Shown one piece after another: positions 36,196-44,795 of a stretch of DNA of 64,000 nt. A program made the position numbers and the translations under genes. This DNA is from Saprospiraceae bacterium (GTDB taxonomy: Bacteria > Bacteroidota > Bacteroidia > Chitinophagales > Saprospiraceae). The stretch lies in NCBI GenBank assembly GCA_041392805.1, contig JAWKLJ010000001.1:3658001-3722000 (forward strand), read 5' to 3'. Under the pieces are notes generated by a model, which saw only the letters and a list, made by a program, of their open reading frames with translations, made no database searches and had not been told where the DNA came from. Position 1 is the stretch's first letter. Every line of letters begins with the position of its first letter.

Positions 36196-37995
36196 ATGGC
36201 AAATGAAAAAACACGCCTTCTTTCCGAGCTTCAGGCTAGCATGAAAAAAGAAGGTCTTTCGGCCTATCTAATCCCTAGCGCAGACCCCCACCAGAGTGAA
36301 TATGTAGCTGATTATTGGAAAACACGCGCCTACTTTAGTGGGTTCACCGGCTCTGCTGGTATTTTAGTGGTCACACCAGATCATGTGGGGCTTTGGACAG
36401 ACTCTCGTTATTTTTTGCAAGCGGAAGCACAGTTAAAACATTCAGGTATTACTTTACATCGACAACAGGTTCCGCATGCCCCAGAACATGTAGCCTGGCT
36501 AGCAGAAAAATTGCCAGCAAAAGCGGTCGTAGGTTTTAATGGCAGTTTATTTACCATTGCTCAAGTGGCATACATGAAAGCGCTGTGGGGACCCAAACGG
36601 ATAAAAATTAAACATAATTTCAACCTGGAAGATAAAATCTGGGTGAAAAATCGCCCCGCCTTGCCCAAGGAGCCTGTTTTCGAATTATCCGATGAGATCA
36701 CCGGGGAATCCCGCCTGCAAAAACTAAATCGAATTGCCGACCAACTCAAGCAACCTAATGCAGGTTTCCAACTCATCACTACCCTTGACGATATTGCCTG
36801 GACCCTGAATATTCGCTCACAGGATGTTGAGTTTAACCCAGTCTGTATTGCTTATTTACTCGTTGGCCATATTTTGTCCTATCTTTTTGTTGAAGAAGGA
36901 AAAATCCGCCCTGACTTGAAGGAAAAGCTATTGATCGATGGCATCGTTTTAAAACCTTATGACGCCATCATCCCATTTCTCGAGCAATTGGGCTCAAAGC
37001 AAAATGTCTTATGCGACCCCGAAACCGTCAGCATCAGGCTATTTGAAGCCATTCCTCTTCGCAAGCAATTGCTCGGTTCCAACATTCCCCGACGGCTAAA
37101 AGCTATTAAAAATGAAACAGAAATCAAGCATATAAAACAAGCTATGATAAAGGACGGTATTGCCCTAACCAGGCTCTACCGCTGGCTCGATCAAAAACTT
37201 GAACAGGGAACAGTGACGGAATTTGAAGTGGCTACTCAACTCAGTGCCTTCAGAGCAGAACAGGGTGATTATTACGGCGAAAGCTTTGCAGCCATCGTTG
37301 GTTACATGGAAAATGGCGCTATTATCCATTACCGACCTGAGCAAAATAGTTGTGCAACTATCAAAAACAAAGGTATTTTATTGCTTGATTCTGGCGGACA
37401 ATACCTACAAGGCACCACAGACATTACCAGGACAACCGCTTTAGGAGCACCTACAACTGAACAAAAACGGCACTTTACCTTGGTGCTAAAGGGGCATATC
37501 GCATTGGCAAATGTTCGGTTTCCTGCTGGTACAACGGGCATACAATTGGATACCCTTGCTCGCCAATACCTCTGGCAAGCCGGTCTCAATTATGGTCATG
37601 GAACCGGCCATGGTGTAGGTTTTTTCTTAAATGTCCACGAACCGCCACAAGGGTTTGCCACTTCCACTACTACTTCCAGGGGAAGCACGGCTTTTGAAGC
37701 GGGAATGCTCACCTCAAACGAACCTGGTTTTTATAAAGAAAAAGCGTATGGTATTCGCATTGAAAACCTAATCGTTTGTGTTGAAAGTCCAGAGAATGAA
37801 TATGGCCCCTTCTTAGCATTTGATACGGTTACTTTATTTCCCATTGACCAATCATTGATTGACAACAAGCTTTTAAATAGCGCAGAAATAGATTGGCTCA
37901 ACCAGTACCATCGAAAAGTATTTGATTTATTGTCCCCTCATCTAACAGCGACAGAAGTGCTATGGCTCAAAAAACAATGTCAAGCTCTCAAATAA
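36196..37995 (+). CDS. Xaa-Pro aminopeptidase (M24B, long form)
   Basis: A 599-residue cytoplasmic metallopeptidase. It has two creatinase-like N-terminal domains (1-310; AYLIPSADPHQSEYVADYWKTRAYFSGFTGSAG is a hallmark) and a pita-bread catalytic domain (about 315-540). The metal ligands are visible as DSGGQYLQGTTDITRT (two Asp), GHGTGHGVG (His), TSNEPGF (Glu) and RIENL (Glu). A short C-terminal domain ends the protein. This layout matches eukaryote-type APP1. It removes N-terminal residues preceding proline. rlmN begins 17 bp after it. Confidence 0.95.
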   Translation: MANEKTRLLSELQASMKKEGLSAYLIPSADPHQSEYVADYWKTRAYFSGFTGSAGILVVTPDHVGLWTDSRYFLQAEAQLKHSGITLHRQQVPHAPEHVAWLAEKLPAKAVVGFNGSLFTIAQVAYMKALWGPKRIKIKHNFNLEDKIWVKNRPALPKEPVFELSDEITGESRLQKLNRIADQLKQPNAGFQLITTLDDIAWTLNIRSQDVEFNPVCIAYLLVGHILSYLFVEEGKIRPDLKEKLLIDGIVLKPYDAIIPFLEQLGSKQNVLCDPETVSIRLFEAIPLRKQLLGSNIPRRLKAIKNETEIKHIKQAMIKDGIALTRLYRWLDQKLEQGTVTEFEVATQLSAFRAEQGDYYGESFAAIVGYMENGAIIHYRPEQNSCATIKNKGILLLDSGGQYLQGTTDITRTTALGAPTTEQKRHFTLVLKGHIALANVRFPAGTTGIQLDTLARQYLWQAGLNYGHGTGHGVGFFLNVHEPPQGFATSTTTSRGSTAFEAGMLTSNEPGFYKEKAYGIRIENLIVCVESPENEYGPFLAFDTVTLFPIDQSLIDNKLLNSAEIDWLNQYHRKVFDLLSPHLTATEVLWLKKQCQALK

Positions 37996-37999
37996 ACAC

Positions 38000-38007
38000 T
38001 ATCTTTG
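38000..38007 (+). promoter_or_regulatory. possible rlmN -7 box close to the start codon
   Basis: TATCTTTG matches TAnnTTTG and ends 5 nt before the rlmN ATG (38012). If used, the transcript would have almost no leader. A chance match is possible, since rlmN may also be read through from the gene upstream. Confidence 0.4.
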
Positions 38008-38011
38008 TGGT

Positions 38012-39064
38012 ATGATTTCAACGACGGAAAAGCAAGACATCCGGCAGCTTTCGCTACAAGCTTTAATTGATTTGTTGGTGGGAATGGGCGAACCTACCTT
38101 TAGAGCTAAGCAGGTGTATGAGTGGCTCTGGAAAAAGGGTGCCCGCTCTTTTGAAGAAATGACAAACTTACCAAAAGCTTTGCGGGAAAACCTGGTGGCC
38201 AACTTCGCCATCAATGCCATTACTATTGATAAAGTACAAAAAAGCCTGGATGGGACGATTAAATCCCGTTTTCGTTTGCATGATGGCCACTTAATCGAAT
38301 CTGTCTTGATTCCTGTTCCAGTTGACAGGCGATTTACCGTGTGTGTCTCTTCTCAAGTCGGCTGTAGCCTAACTTGTAAGTTTTGTGCCACAGGTCGGAT
38401 GAAGCGCCTGCGCAATCTTGATGCAGCAGAAATTTACGACCAAGTTGTGCTGGTCAATCAACAAGCGATGGAAGACTTTGGACATCCTCTAACCAATATT
38501 GTCTATATGGGAATGGGTGAACCCTTGCTGGCTTATCGCAACGTTATAGAAAGTGTGGAGCTGATTACGTCCCCTAATGGTTTGAATATGTCACCCAAAA
38601 GGCTCACGGTGAGCACGGCCGGTATTGCCAAAATGATCCATAAACTGGCTGATGACGACGTCAAATTTAACCTGGCCTTATCCCTCCATGCTGCCGATGA
38701 TCTCAAACGAAACGAAATCATGCCCATCAATGAGCAAAACAATTTAGCTGTGCTGATGGATTCACTTTCCTATTTCTATCGGAAAACAAAAAATAAGATT
38801 AGCTACGAATATATTGCTTTTCAAGATTTTAACGATAGCCTGGAGGATGCTGCCAACCTGGCAAAACTCTGCAAAACCTTTCCTGTAAAAGTCAATATCA
38901 TAGAATACAATCCTATCGATGGCGCCCCATTCCTAAAAGCTTCTGAGCACCGTATCGACGACTTTGCTCGCTATTTGCGAGAAAGAGACGTGATGGTCAC
39001 CATTCGCCGAAGTCGTGGCAAAGATATTGACGCGGCTTGTGGCCAATTGGCCAATAAGGGGTGA
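38012..39064 (+). CDS. rlmN: dual-specificity 23S rRNA/tRNA adenine C2-methyltransferase
   Basis: A 350-residue radical SAM enzyme that methylates C2 of A2503 in 23S rRNA and A37 in some tRNAs. The 4Fe-4S cysteines are Cys118, Cys122 and Cys125 (VGCSLTCKFCATG). The N-terminal helical domain (FRAKQVYEWLWKKGARSFEEMTNLP) and YMGMGEPLLAYRNV (SAM binding) are typical. The second catalytic Cys lies near the C-terminus in IDAACGQLANKG. Length is normal. A terminator and tRNA-Asn on the opposite strand follow. Confidence 0.96.
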   Translation: MISTTEKQDIRQLSLQALIDLLVGMGEPTFRAKQVYEWLWKKGARSFEEMTNLPKALRENLVANFAINAITIDKVQKSLDGTIKSRFRLHDGHLIESVLIPVPVDRRFTVCVSSQVGCSLTCKFCATGRMKRLRNLDAAEIYDQVVLVNQQAMEDFGHPLTNIVYMGMGEPLLAYRNVIESVELITSPNGLNMSPKRLTVSTAGIAKMIHKLADDDVKFNLALSLHAADDLKRNEIMPINEQNNLAVLMDSLSYFYRKTKNKISYEYIAFQDFNDSLEDAANLAKLCKTFPVKVNIIEYNPIDGAPFLKASEHRIDDFARYLRERDVMVTIRRSRGKDIDAACGQLANKG

Positions 39065-39116
39065 CCGGAAATCAAAATGGCTGAAAGGTCAAAATTATAG
39101 ATATGCCATAAAATAG

Positions 39117-39145
39117 AAAAGCCTCACCAAAATGGCAAGGCTTTT
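39117..39145. terminator. hairpin terminator between rlmN and tRNA-Asn
   Basis: AAAAGCCT at 39117..39124 pairs with AGGCTTTT at 39138..39145 around a 13-nt loop, with A and T runs on the outside. It can stop rlmN transcription rightward and the tRNA transcript leftward. Confidence 0.75.
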
Positions 39146-39146
39146 G

Positions 39147-39220
39147 CGCCCCCTCAAGGACTTGAACCTTGGACCTACGGATTAACAGTCCGCCGCTCTA
39201 ACCAGCTGAGCTAAGGAGGC
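39147..39220 (-). tRNA. tRNA-Asn (GUU)
   Basis: On the minus strand the 74-nt sequence folds as a cloverleaf. The acceptor stem is GCCTCCT with AGGGGGC (one T-G pair), the D-arm contains AGCTCAGCTGGTTAGAGC, the anticodon loop is CTGTTAA (anticodon GTT), and the T-arm is CAAGG-TTCAAGT-CCTTG. The discriminator is G. The CCA end is not encoded, usual for this phylum. Confidence 0.96.
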
Positions 39221-39322
39221 TTATTTAATACAAAAATGCCCCTTCTTTAAAAGAGCGGTGCAAATCTACTACTTTAGGAATAAAAGTGCAATATTTGCGA
39301 AAAAAAAATTAAATAAATATTC

Positions 39323-40243
39323 ATGAGCTTATTAACCGTTGGTACTGTTGCATTTGATGATATTGAGACCCCTTTTGGCCGCGCTGAAAAAATTGTAGGT
39401 GGGGCTGCTACTTATATTGCATTGTCTGCTTCATACTACACAGATGATATCAAAATAGTTTCCGTAGTGGGGGATGATTTCCCTAAGGAGGTGCTTTCTC
39501 TTATGGAAAATAGAGGAATAGATTTAGAAGGATTGCAAATAAAAGGAGGCGAAAAATCTTTTTTCTGGGCGGGGAAATACCACAACAACATGAATGAAAG
39601 AGACACCCTTGATACCCAACTTAATGTATTGGCGACCTTCGACCCTGTTTTGCCAAAATCATACCAAAATGCGGAATACCTGATGTTAGGCAATCTGACA
39701 CCAGCTATTCAGAAAAAAGTAATTTCGCAAATGCAGGTGCGGCCAAAGTTGGTGGCCATGGATACCATGAATTTTTGGATGGATTCGGCTATGGAAGAAC
39801 TCCTGGACGTCCTTAAATTAATAGATGTCCTCCTTATCAATGATGAAGAAGCTCGGCAACTTTCAGGAGAATATTCCTTGGTAAAAGCCGCCAAACTGAT
39901 ACATGGACTAGGACCGAAGATACTGGTCATTAAAAAAGGGGAACATGGTGCCTTACTTTTTCAAAACGATGATGTTTTCTTTGCTCCTGCTCTTCCATTA
40001 GCGGAAGTATTTGATCCAACCGGAGCTGGCGATACCTTTGCCGGTGGTTTTATGGGATATATGGCTTCCACCGATGATTTGTCTTTTGAAAACATGAAAA
40101 GAGCGGTTATTTATGGCTCCGCTATGGCCTCTTTTTGCGTAGAAAAATTTGGCATCGAACGCCTGAAAGAATTAACAGAAGATGAAATTACAGATCGAAT
40201 TGTCCGATTTGTACAACTGGTAAATTTTGACGCAAAAATCTAA
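39323..40243 (+). CDS. PfkB family carbohydrate/nucleoside kinase
   Basis: A 306-residue cytoplasmic kinase of the ribokinase superfamily. The N-terminal substrate-binding loop is GRAEKIVGGAATYIALSASYY (Gly-Gly motif at about residues 24-25), and the C-terminal signature FDPTGAGDTFAGGFMGYMA holds the catalytic Asp near residue 238. VLLINDEEARQLSG and LVIKKGEHGALLF are standard segments. The sugar or nucleoside is unknown. GCAATATTTGC about 30 nt upstream is a near -7 box. A palindrome without T-run (40258..40306) follows the stop. Confidence 0.92.
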   Translation: MSLLTVGTVAFDDIETPFGRAEKIVGGAATYIALSASYYTDDIKIVSVVGDDFPKEVLSLMENRGIDLEGLQIKGGEKSFFWAGKYHNNMNERDTLDTQLNVLATFDPVLPKSYQNAEYLMLGNLTPAIQKKVISQMQVRPKLVAMDTMNFWMDSAMEELLDVLKLIDVLLINDEEARQLSGEYSLVKAAKLIHGLGPKILVIKKGEHGALLFQNDDVFFAPALPLAEVFDPTGAGDTFAGGFMGYMASTDDLSFENMKRAVIYGSAMASFCVEKFGIERLKELTEDEITDRIVRFVQLVNFDAKI

Positions 40244-40257
40244 GCGTTTGTCTAACG

Positions 40258-40306
40258 AGACATCAGCCATTTACCTGGGAAGTACCCCTGGAAACGGCTG
40301 ATGTCT
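40258..40306. repeat. hairpin after the PfkB kinase gene
   Basis: AGACATCAGCC (40258..40268) and GGCTGATGTCT (40296..40306) are perfect 11-bp arms, with a small GGGAAGTACCC hairpin inside. It lies 15 nt after the stop and probably marks the transcript end, though there is no uridine run. Confidence 0.65.
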
Positions 40307-40456
40307 GGGCAAAAAAACCAAGATAATTTTTCCCCACCTAAAATTTTTCCGCTTTACTCCACGTTTCTACTGACAACATCTAAACTTTTCCCCTTTCTTC
40401 TACACAACAACTTCCCAGTAAAAGGATTAATTTTTTTTTCATCCCAATTATTGATT

Positions 40457-40975
40457 ATGTATAAGATCATTGTATTAAGCATGTGCCTAATGGCATTTCC
40501 CTTCATTTCCTGGGGGCAAACCCTTGGAGAAAAATACCAGTTACCTGATGAAGCTGGCCCACTCCGCACCGATGGTGTATACCATTTACCTGCTTCTTTG
40601 TTGGCAGACAGCAAAACCAATGTTGAGGCTTACTTGCGCTTTTACCCGGATAGTACTTTCCTTATTTTTCATTCCCGATTATCACCCAAGACGAAACCTG
40701 AAAACTTTCAAATCAATTGTAATTATGCCTCCATCTCCGCTAATTCGTCGCCATTTAACAAGGAATTCAGCCTAAAAACGAAAGACAATATTGCGCGTGC
40801 CAAGATTAGCTACCCTGAAAAATTCATTTTATTAGAAATGGATATCAGACAGGATGTAATCGGACTTACTTTAAAGACCTTTAATAAAAGCGGTAAAAAA
40901 ATGGGCGAACCGCTTACCTACGTTATGCCTTTTTACGAGATAATGTGGCCAGTGGCCAAAACGGTCAATCGATAA
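40457..40975 (+). CDS. secreted protein of unknown function
   Basis: A 172-residue protein with signal peptide (YKIIVLSMCLMAFPFISWGQ). The frame is open upstream to 40301, but the ATG at 40457 gives the clean signal. The mature part is about 150 residues and rich in beta-strand. It includes DGVYHLPASLL (about 37-47), NVEAYLRFYPDSTFLIFHSRL and FILLEMDIRQDVIGLTLKTFNKSGKKMGEPLTYVM. The DGxY...LRFYPDGTF pattern recurs in small uncharacterised Bacteroidota secreted proteins. No enzymatic residues can be named. It is a single gene followed by a large palindrome. Confidence 0.7.
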   Translation: MYKIIVLSMCLMAFPFISWGQTLGEKYQLPDEAGPLRTDGVYHLPASLLADSKTNVEAYLRFYPDSTFLIFHSRLSPKTKPENFQINCNYASISANSSPFNKEFSLKTKDNIARAKISYPEKFILLEMDIRQDVIGLTLKTFNKSGKKMGEPLTYVMPFYEIMWPVAKTVNR

Positions 40976-41002
40976 GGTTGGCCAGTGCAAAAAGCCTGTT
41001 TT

Positions 41003-41105
41003 GAGCTGAAAACAAGGACCCCATTTTGTCAAAGCGCTCAAAAAAGATAAGCCTTTTAACGATATTTGAGCTTAGCAGAAAATGCAGGGTACCTGTTTTC
41101 AGCCC
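41003..41105. repeat. imperfect long palindrome (103 bp) upstream of fur
   Basis: The left arm begins GAGCTGAAAACAAGGACCCC and the complement of the right arm begins GGGCTGAAAACAGGTACCCT. Pairing continues with mismatches to CGCTCAAA and TTTGAGC near the centre, giving arms of about 40 bp and a 22-nt loop. Its length is close to that of copies A-C, but the sequence differs. Confidence 0.75.
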
Positions 41106-41221
41106 AATATACTAAATTCAAACAGCTGCTTTCAGCCCTCTCCCTAAACGTTTTCCTATTATAAGTGTATAATTATCAGCGGATATCTTAATTTAGCACA
41201 AAATGTCTAAGATCATAAGTA

Positions 41222-41650
41222 ATGAACAAAGCGCTGAATATATTGACAGGTAACGGTTTGCGAAAAACAGCAGTGCGGCAAGGAATATTGGAAGTCTTTC
41301 TGGATAGCGACATGGCCATTTCGCAGCAGCATATTGAGCATAAACTCGAAAACAACTTTGAGAAGGTCGACCGAATTACGGTCTACCGAACCCTAAAAAC
41401 CTTTGAACAAAAAGGTATTATACACAAAGCCATTGATGGAACGCCAACCCCCAAATATGCCCTTTGTGCGGATGATTGTACAGAGCATGAACACCATGAC
41501 ACTCATGCCCATTTTCATTGTGATGATTGCGGAAAAACCTACTGCATAGAAGAGGTGGAAGCACCTAAGATCAAAGCACCCAAAGGATTCAAAGTGAAGT
41601 CAACCCATCTCATTATTCATGGCATATGCAGCGACTGTTGCGCTGTCTAA
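41222..41650 (+). CDS. Fur family transcriptional regulator
   Basis: A 142-residue metalloregulator. The winged helix (1-85: LRKTAVRQGILEVFLDSDMAISQQHIEHKL, then DRITVYRTLKTFEQKGIIHKA) is followed by a dimerisation domain rich in His/Cys: HEHHDTHAHFHCDDCGKTYC and a terminal ICSDCCAV. The two CxxC pairs make a structural zinc site and the His cluster a sensory site. The short length and His-rich segment fit Zur-like or general Fur members; the sensed metal is not decidable. A small Lys/Cys-rich gene converges on it, with only 7 nt between stops. Confidence 0.93.
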   Translation: MNKALNILTGNGLRKTAVRQGILEVFLDSDMAISQQHIEHKLENNFEKVDRITVYRTLKTFEQKGIIHKAIDGTPTPKYALCADDCTEHEHHDTHAHFHCDDCGKTYCIEEVEAPKIKAPKGFKVKSTHLIIHGICSDCCAV

Positions 41651-41657
41651 GGATAAG

Positions 41658-41822
41658 TTACATCACCCTTCCCGGGCACTTTTTACAACGCTTCCCCTTT
41701 TTATGTTTTTTACAACATTTTTTTTTCATGCTCTTTTGCTGTATCACTTGCAAAGGGAATGGCAAACGTAAAGTAGCGCAAGGCTGAAAATCGGCGGATT
41801 GATCGTTGTTATTTTGCATCAT
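41658..41822 (-). CDS. small Lys/Cys-rich protein (54 residues)
   Basis: This frame is too short for usual ORF cut-offs. It begins ATG-ATG (41822 or 41819) and encodes a neutral N-terminal part, then a strongly basic C-terminus KKKCCKKHKKGKRCKKC before PGRVM. Five Cys and one His in about 15 residues suggest metal or nucleic-acid binding; similar tiny Lys/Cys tails occur in other Bacteroidota. Convergence with the Fur-family gene (7 nt between stops) and a TTTAGACAAAATCTA motif upstream suggest metal-responsive expression. Translation is inferred from composition and context, not proven. Confidence 0.6.
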   Translation of the reverse strand: MMQNNNDQSADFQPCATLRLPFPLQVIQQKSMKKKCCKKHKKGKRCKKCPGRVM

Positions 41823-41831
41823 ACCAACTTA

Positions 41832-41860
41832 GTCTATCTTTATTTAGACAAAATCTATTT
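41832..41860. promoter_or_regulatory. operator candidate upstream of the Lys/Cys-rich gene
   Basis: GTCTA (41832..41836) and TAGAC (41845..41849) form an inverted repeat with an 8-nt spacer. The overlapping TTTAGACAAAATCTA (41843..41857) matches the core of the TonB-receptor palindrome apart from one extra A. It ends about 10-40 nt upstream of the start codon. Confidence 0.45.
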
Positions 41861-41939
41861 AATGCAAAAATAAGTGGTATTTTGCGATTACACAATACCT
41901 TATCTTCGCATTAAAGATACCTAAAGTTGGGTATACCTT

Positions 41940-42275
41940 TTAGCGTTTGCTGACGCGTTGAGTGGTTAAAATCTTATTCTTATCACCTAAAAACTGGATG
42001 AGATACATTCCTTTGGGTAAGTCGCCAACATAATATTTTTCACCTGCCGTATAATTATAGCGCTTCATTGCGCGACCAATCATATTAAAGACGATAATTT
42101 CCTTTACTTCGTTCGTATTATTGATACTGAAATGGTTGGTTACAGGATTAGGAAAGACCTTTATTTCAATTCTCTTTGAGAAGTCATTCAATGCTAACTG
42201 ATCTTTGGAATTTTGAGAAAAGCCAAGTGCAGAAAAAACGATCATTAGAAAAAAAAGTAGTAGAGTTTGCTTCAT
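41940..42275 (-). CDS. minimal T9SS type A sorting-domain protein
   Basis: A 111-residue protein made almost only of a signal peptide (KQTLLLFFLMIVFSALGFSQ) and a T9SS type A sorting domain (IEIKVFPNPVTNHFSINN from about residue 37, then VFNMIGRAMKRYN and the final YLIQFLGDKNKILTTQRVSKR). Such domains normally follow a large cargo and are removed by the PorU sortase at the cell surface. Here there are only about 15 residues of possible cargo. Start at the ATG 42275 (the frame extends to a TTG at 42338). Its role is unknown; a truncated cargo gene or a short decoy/adaptor are both possible. Confidence 0.85.
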   Translation of the reverse strand: MKQTLLLFFLMIVFSALGFSQNSKDQLALNDFSKRIEIKVFPNPVTNHFSINNTNEVKEIIVFNMIGRAMKRYNYTAGEKYYVGDLPKGMYLIQFLGDKNKILTTQRVSKR

Positions 42276-42872
42276 TAAATCCGGAATTACGGGATGATAA
42301 ATCGGTTTTATAATTCTTTTTTCAGCGTATGTAGGCAAATTAAGCTTTTATTATCAATAATTCAAGCACCACTTGTACTCTTTAATCAAATTTTAACACT
42401 TTTTATATACTAAAACAGATGGTTTATTTTAAAAATATGTTTTAGTTAGAGCAACAAGCCTTTATAAAAGGTTTTGATTTATTTTCCCTTTCAAGGCTTT
42501 TCTGGTTACTTCAGAAATGTTAATGATTGAAGATCAAATGGTTACTATAATGACCGGCGCCCCTTCAGCGATTTCTCATGTGAAGGCGGAAAGGGAAATG
42601 TTTCTAAGCGTTCCAAGGTGTGGCGTTTCCGACTTCCCATTTCGTACTTCCTATTTTCTCCAAGCTTAGACCGGTGTCTGAATGGCCAACCTGGAGGCAT
42701 CCCTTGCTAGTGTATGGTGCTAAGGAACGTTCAAACAATAACTTCGACTTTCCTAAGGTAGGTTTTTCCAATATTTCTTTGGATAGGTACTCGAAACCGA
42801 AAATTTAGAAAAAATCCTATACTTCCCGTCTTTTTCCAAATTTTCGGTTCCCTATTTTCCACTTCTGACTGA
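42276..42872. other. 597-bp intergenic region
   Basis: AT-rich upstream DNA of the T9SS mini-protein gene covers the left half. The middle contains degenerate runs of the ACTTCC type (CGACTTCCCATTTCG near 42629, TACTTCCTATTTTC near 42646, ATACTTCCCG near 42819), a common intergenic motif in this phylum. The hairpin at 42793..42850 lies near the thrS stop. A 62-codon plus-strand frame at 42620 shows no family features and is not called. Confidence 0.45.
42793..42850. terminator. hairpin downstream of thrS
   Basis: GAAACCGAAAATTTAGAAAAA near 42793 pairs with TTTTTCCAAATTTTCGGTTC ending at 42850, with a 17-nt loop. It lies 23 nt past the thrS stop and probably ends that transcript. Confidence 0.6.
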
Positions 42873-44795
42873 CTATAAAAGGGTGTTAAAGTAAGTCGCA
42901 AATTCCTCAACAGTCATACTCCCTTTATCGCCTTCGCCTTGTACCCTGACAGCAACTGTTTTTTCTTCCATTTCCTTTTCACCAACGATCAGCATAAACG
43001 GGATTTTCTTCATTTCTGTATCCCTGATCTTTCGACCAATTTTCTCGCTACGATCATCAATGCCACCTCGAATATCAAATTTGCTAAGTTCTCGTTCTAT
43101 TTCCAGGGCATAATCATTGTATTTATCACTGATTGGCAGGATCGCAAATTGCTCAGGGGTTAACCAAAGTGGAAACTTTCCAGCGGTATGCTCAATCAAA
43201 ATACTCATGAAACGCTCCATAGAACCAAAAGGAGCTCTATGAATCATCACAGGCCGGTGAGACTGGTTATCGGCGCCAATGTATTCTAATTCAAATCGTT
43301 CTGGCAAATTATAATCTACTTGGATGGTACCCAATTGCCAAGATCGTCCTAAGGCATCCTTGATCATAAAATCAAGTTTGGGGCCATAAAAAGCAGCTTC
43401 CCCTAAAACGGTGACAGTTTCTAGGTCAACTTCTTTTGTTGCTTCGATAATAGCCCGCTCTGCATTGTCCCAGTTTTCTTGGGAGCCAATGTATTTCTCT
43501 GGCTTCTCCGGGTCCCGCAATGAAATTTGCGCAGTCACCTGTTCAAAGCCCATCTTGTGCATCACCAGTTTGGTCAAATCTAATACATTGAGGAATTCTT
43601 CTTTTACCTGCTCTGGCGTGCAAAAAATATGCGCATCATCCTGTGTAAATCCACGAACCCGCGACAAACCATGTAATTCACCACTTTGCTCATATCGGTA
43701 AACGGTTCCAAATTCTGCTATTCGAAGCGGTAGGTCTTTATAAGAATGTGGTTTATGTGCATATATTTCACAGTGATGAGGGCAATTCATCGGCTTTAGT
43801 AAAAATTCTTCCCCTTCTCTGGGTGTATGAATGGGTTGAAAACTATCTTCTCCATATTTCTCATAATGGCCTGAAGTAACATACAATTCTTTTTTGCCAA
43901 TATGAGGCGTTGTGACCAACTTGTACCCTCTTTTTTCCTGCTCTGCTTTTAAGAAAGTCATTAAACGATCGCGTAAAGCATTGCCCTTAGGAAGCCAAAT
44001 GGGAAGGCCTTGTCCAACCCGATCAGAAAACATAAACAGCTCTAATTCAGCGCCCAACTTGCGGTGATCACGCTTTTTGGCCTCTTCCAGCAATTCCAAA
44101 TAATCAGTTAATTCTTTTTGTTTGGGAAAAGTAATGCCATAAATGCGCGTCAATTGCTTGCGCTGTTCATCGCCTCGCCAATAGGCTCCTCCTACCTTCA
44201 TCAACTTAATTGCCTTCACCTTTTCTGTATTCGGAATATGCGGTCCGCGACAAAGATCAACGAAATTTCCCTGTTGGTAAAAGGTGATTTCACCATCATT
44301 AAGTCCTTCCAACAATTCTAGCTTATATTCGTCTCCTTTTTCCTGAAAATAGGCAATAGCATCTGCCTTTGAAACTTCCTTGCGGACGTAATCATTCTTT
44401 TCGCGGGCAAGTTCCAGCATCTTATCTTCTATTTTCTGAAAATCGTCTGTAGATAAAATGCGGTCGCCTAAATCAACATCATAATAAAAGCCATTCTCGA
44501 TCGCAGGGCCTATACCGAATTTGGTCCCGGGGTATAATACCTCCAGCGCCTCCGCCATGAGGTGGGCAGAGGAGTGCCAGAAAGTAGCTTTCCCATCCCC
44601 ATTGTCCCAGGTTAACAGTTCTAGGCTTGCATCTGTCGTGATCGGGCGGGTTGCATCCCACACCTCTCCATTAACTTTTGCCGAAAGAACGTTCTTGGCC
44701 AAACCATGACTGATGGACATAGCAACATCCATCGCAGAAATACCTGCTTCGTATTGGCGCTCCTTACCATCTGGGAAAGAAATCTTTATCATCAT
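42873..44795 (-). CDS. thrS: threonyl-tRNA synthetase
   Basis: A 640-residue class II synthetase with the full bacterial layout. The TGS domain (1-60) is followed by the editing domain (about 65-225: [14 protein letters not shown] with the HxxxH zinc-like motif, and [12 protein letters not shown]). The catalytic core comes next ([10 protein letters not shown] with zinc-binding Cys, [34 protein letters not shown] as motif 2, and the motif 3 region [14 protein letters not shown]). The C-terminal anticodon-binding domain runs from about 540. ATG-ATG start. The 570-bp region upstream may contain its leader, but no T-box or operator fold was recognised. Confidence 0.97.
   Translation of the reverse strand: MMIKISFPDGKERQYEAGISAMDVAMSISHGLAKNVLSAKVNGEVWDATRPITTDASLELLTWDNGDGKATFWHSSAHLMAEALEVLYPGTKFGIGPAIENGFYYDVDLGDRILSTDDFQKIEDKMLELAREKNDYVRKEVSKADAIAYFQEKGDEYKLELLEGLNDGEITFYQQGNFVDLCRGPHIPNTEKVKAIKLMKVGGAYWRGDEQRKQLTRIYGITFPKQKELTDYLELLEEAKKRDHRKLGAELELFMFSDRVGQGLPIWLPKGNALRDRLMTFLKAEQEKRGYKLVTTPHIGKKELYVTSGHYEKYGEDSFQPIHTPREGEEFLLKPMNCPHHCEIYAHKPHSYKDLPLRIAEFGTVYRYEQSGELHGLSRVRGFTQDDAHIFCTPEQVKEEFLNVLDLTKLVMHKMGFEQVTAQISLRDPEKPEKYIGSQENWDNAERAIIEATKEVDLETVTVLGEAAFYGPKLDFMIKDALGRSWQLGTIQVDYNLPERFELEYIGADNQSHRPVMIHRAPFGSMERFMSILIEHTAGKFPLWLTPEQFAILPISDKYNDYALEIERELSKFDIRGGIDDRSEKIGRKIRDTEMKKIPFMLIVGEKEMEEKTVAVRVQGEGDKGSMTVEEFATYFNTLL

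Noticed and set aside
42620..42808. 62-codon plus-strand frame in the thrS downstream region
   Set aside because: It has no recognisable domain, lies over degenerate ACTTCC-type repeats, and has no promoter.
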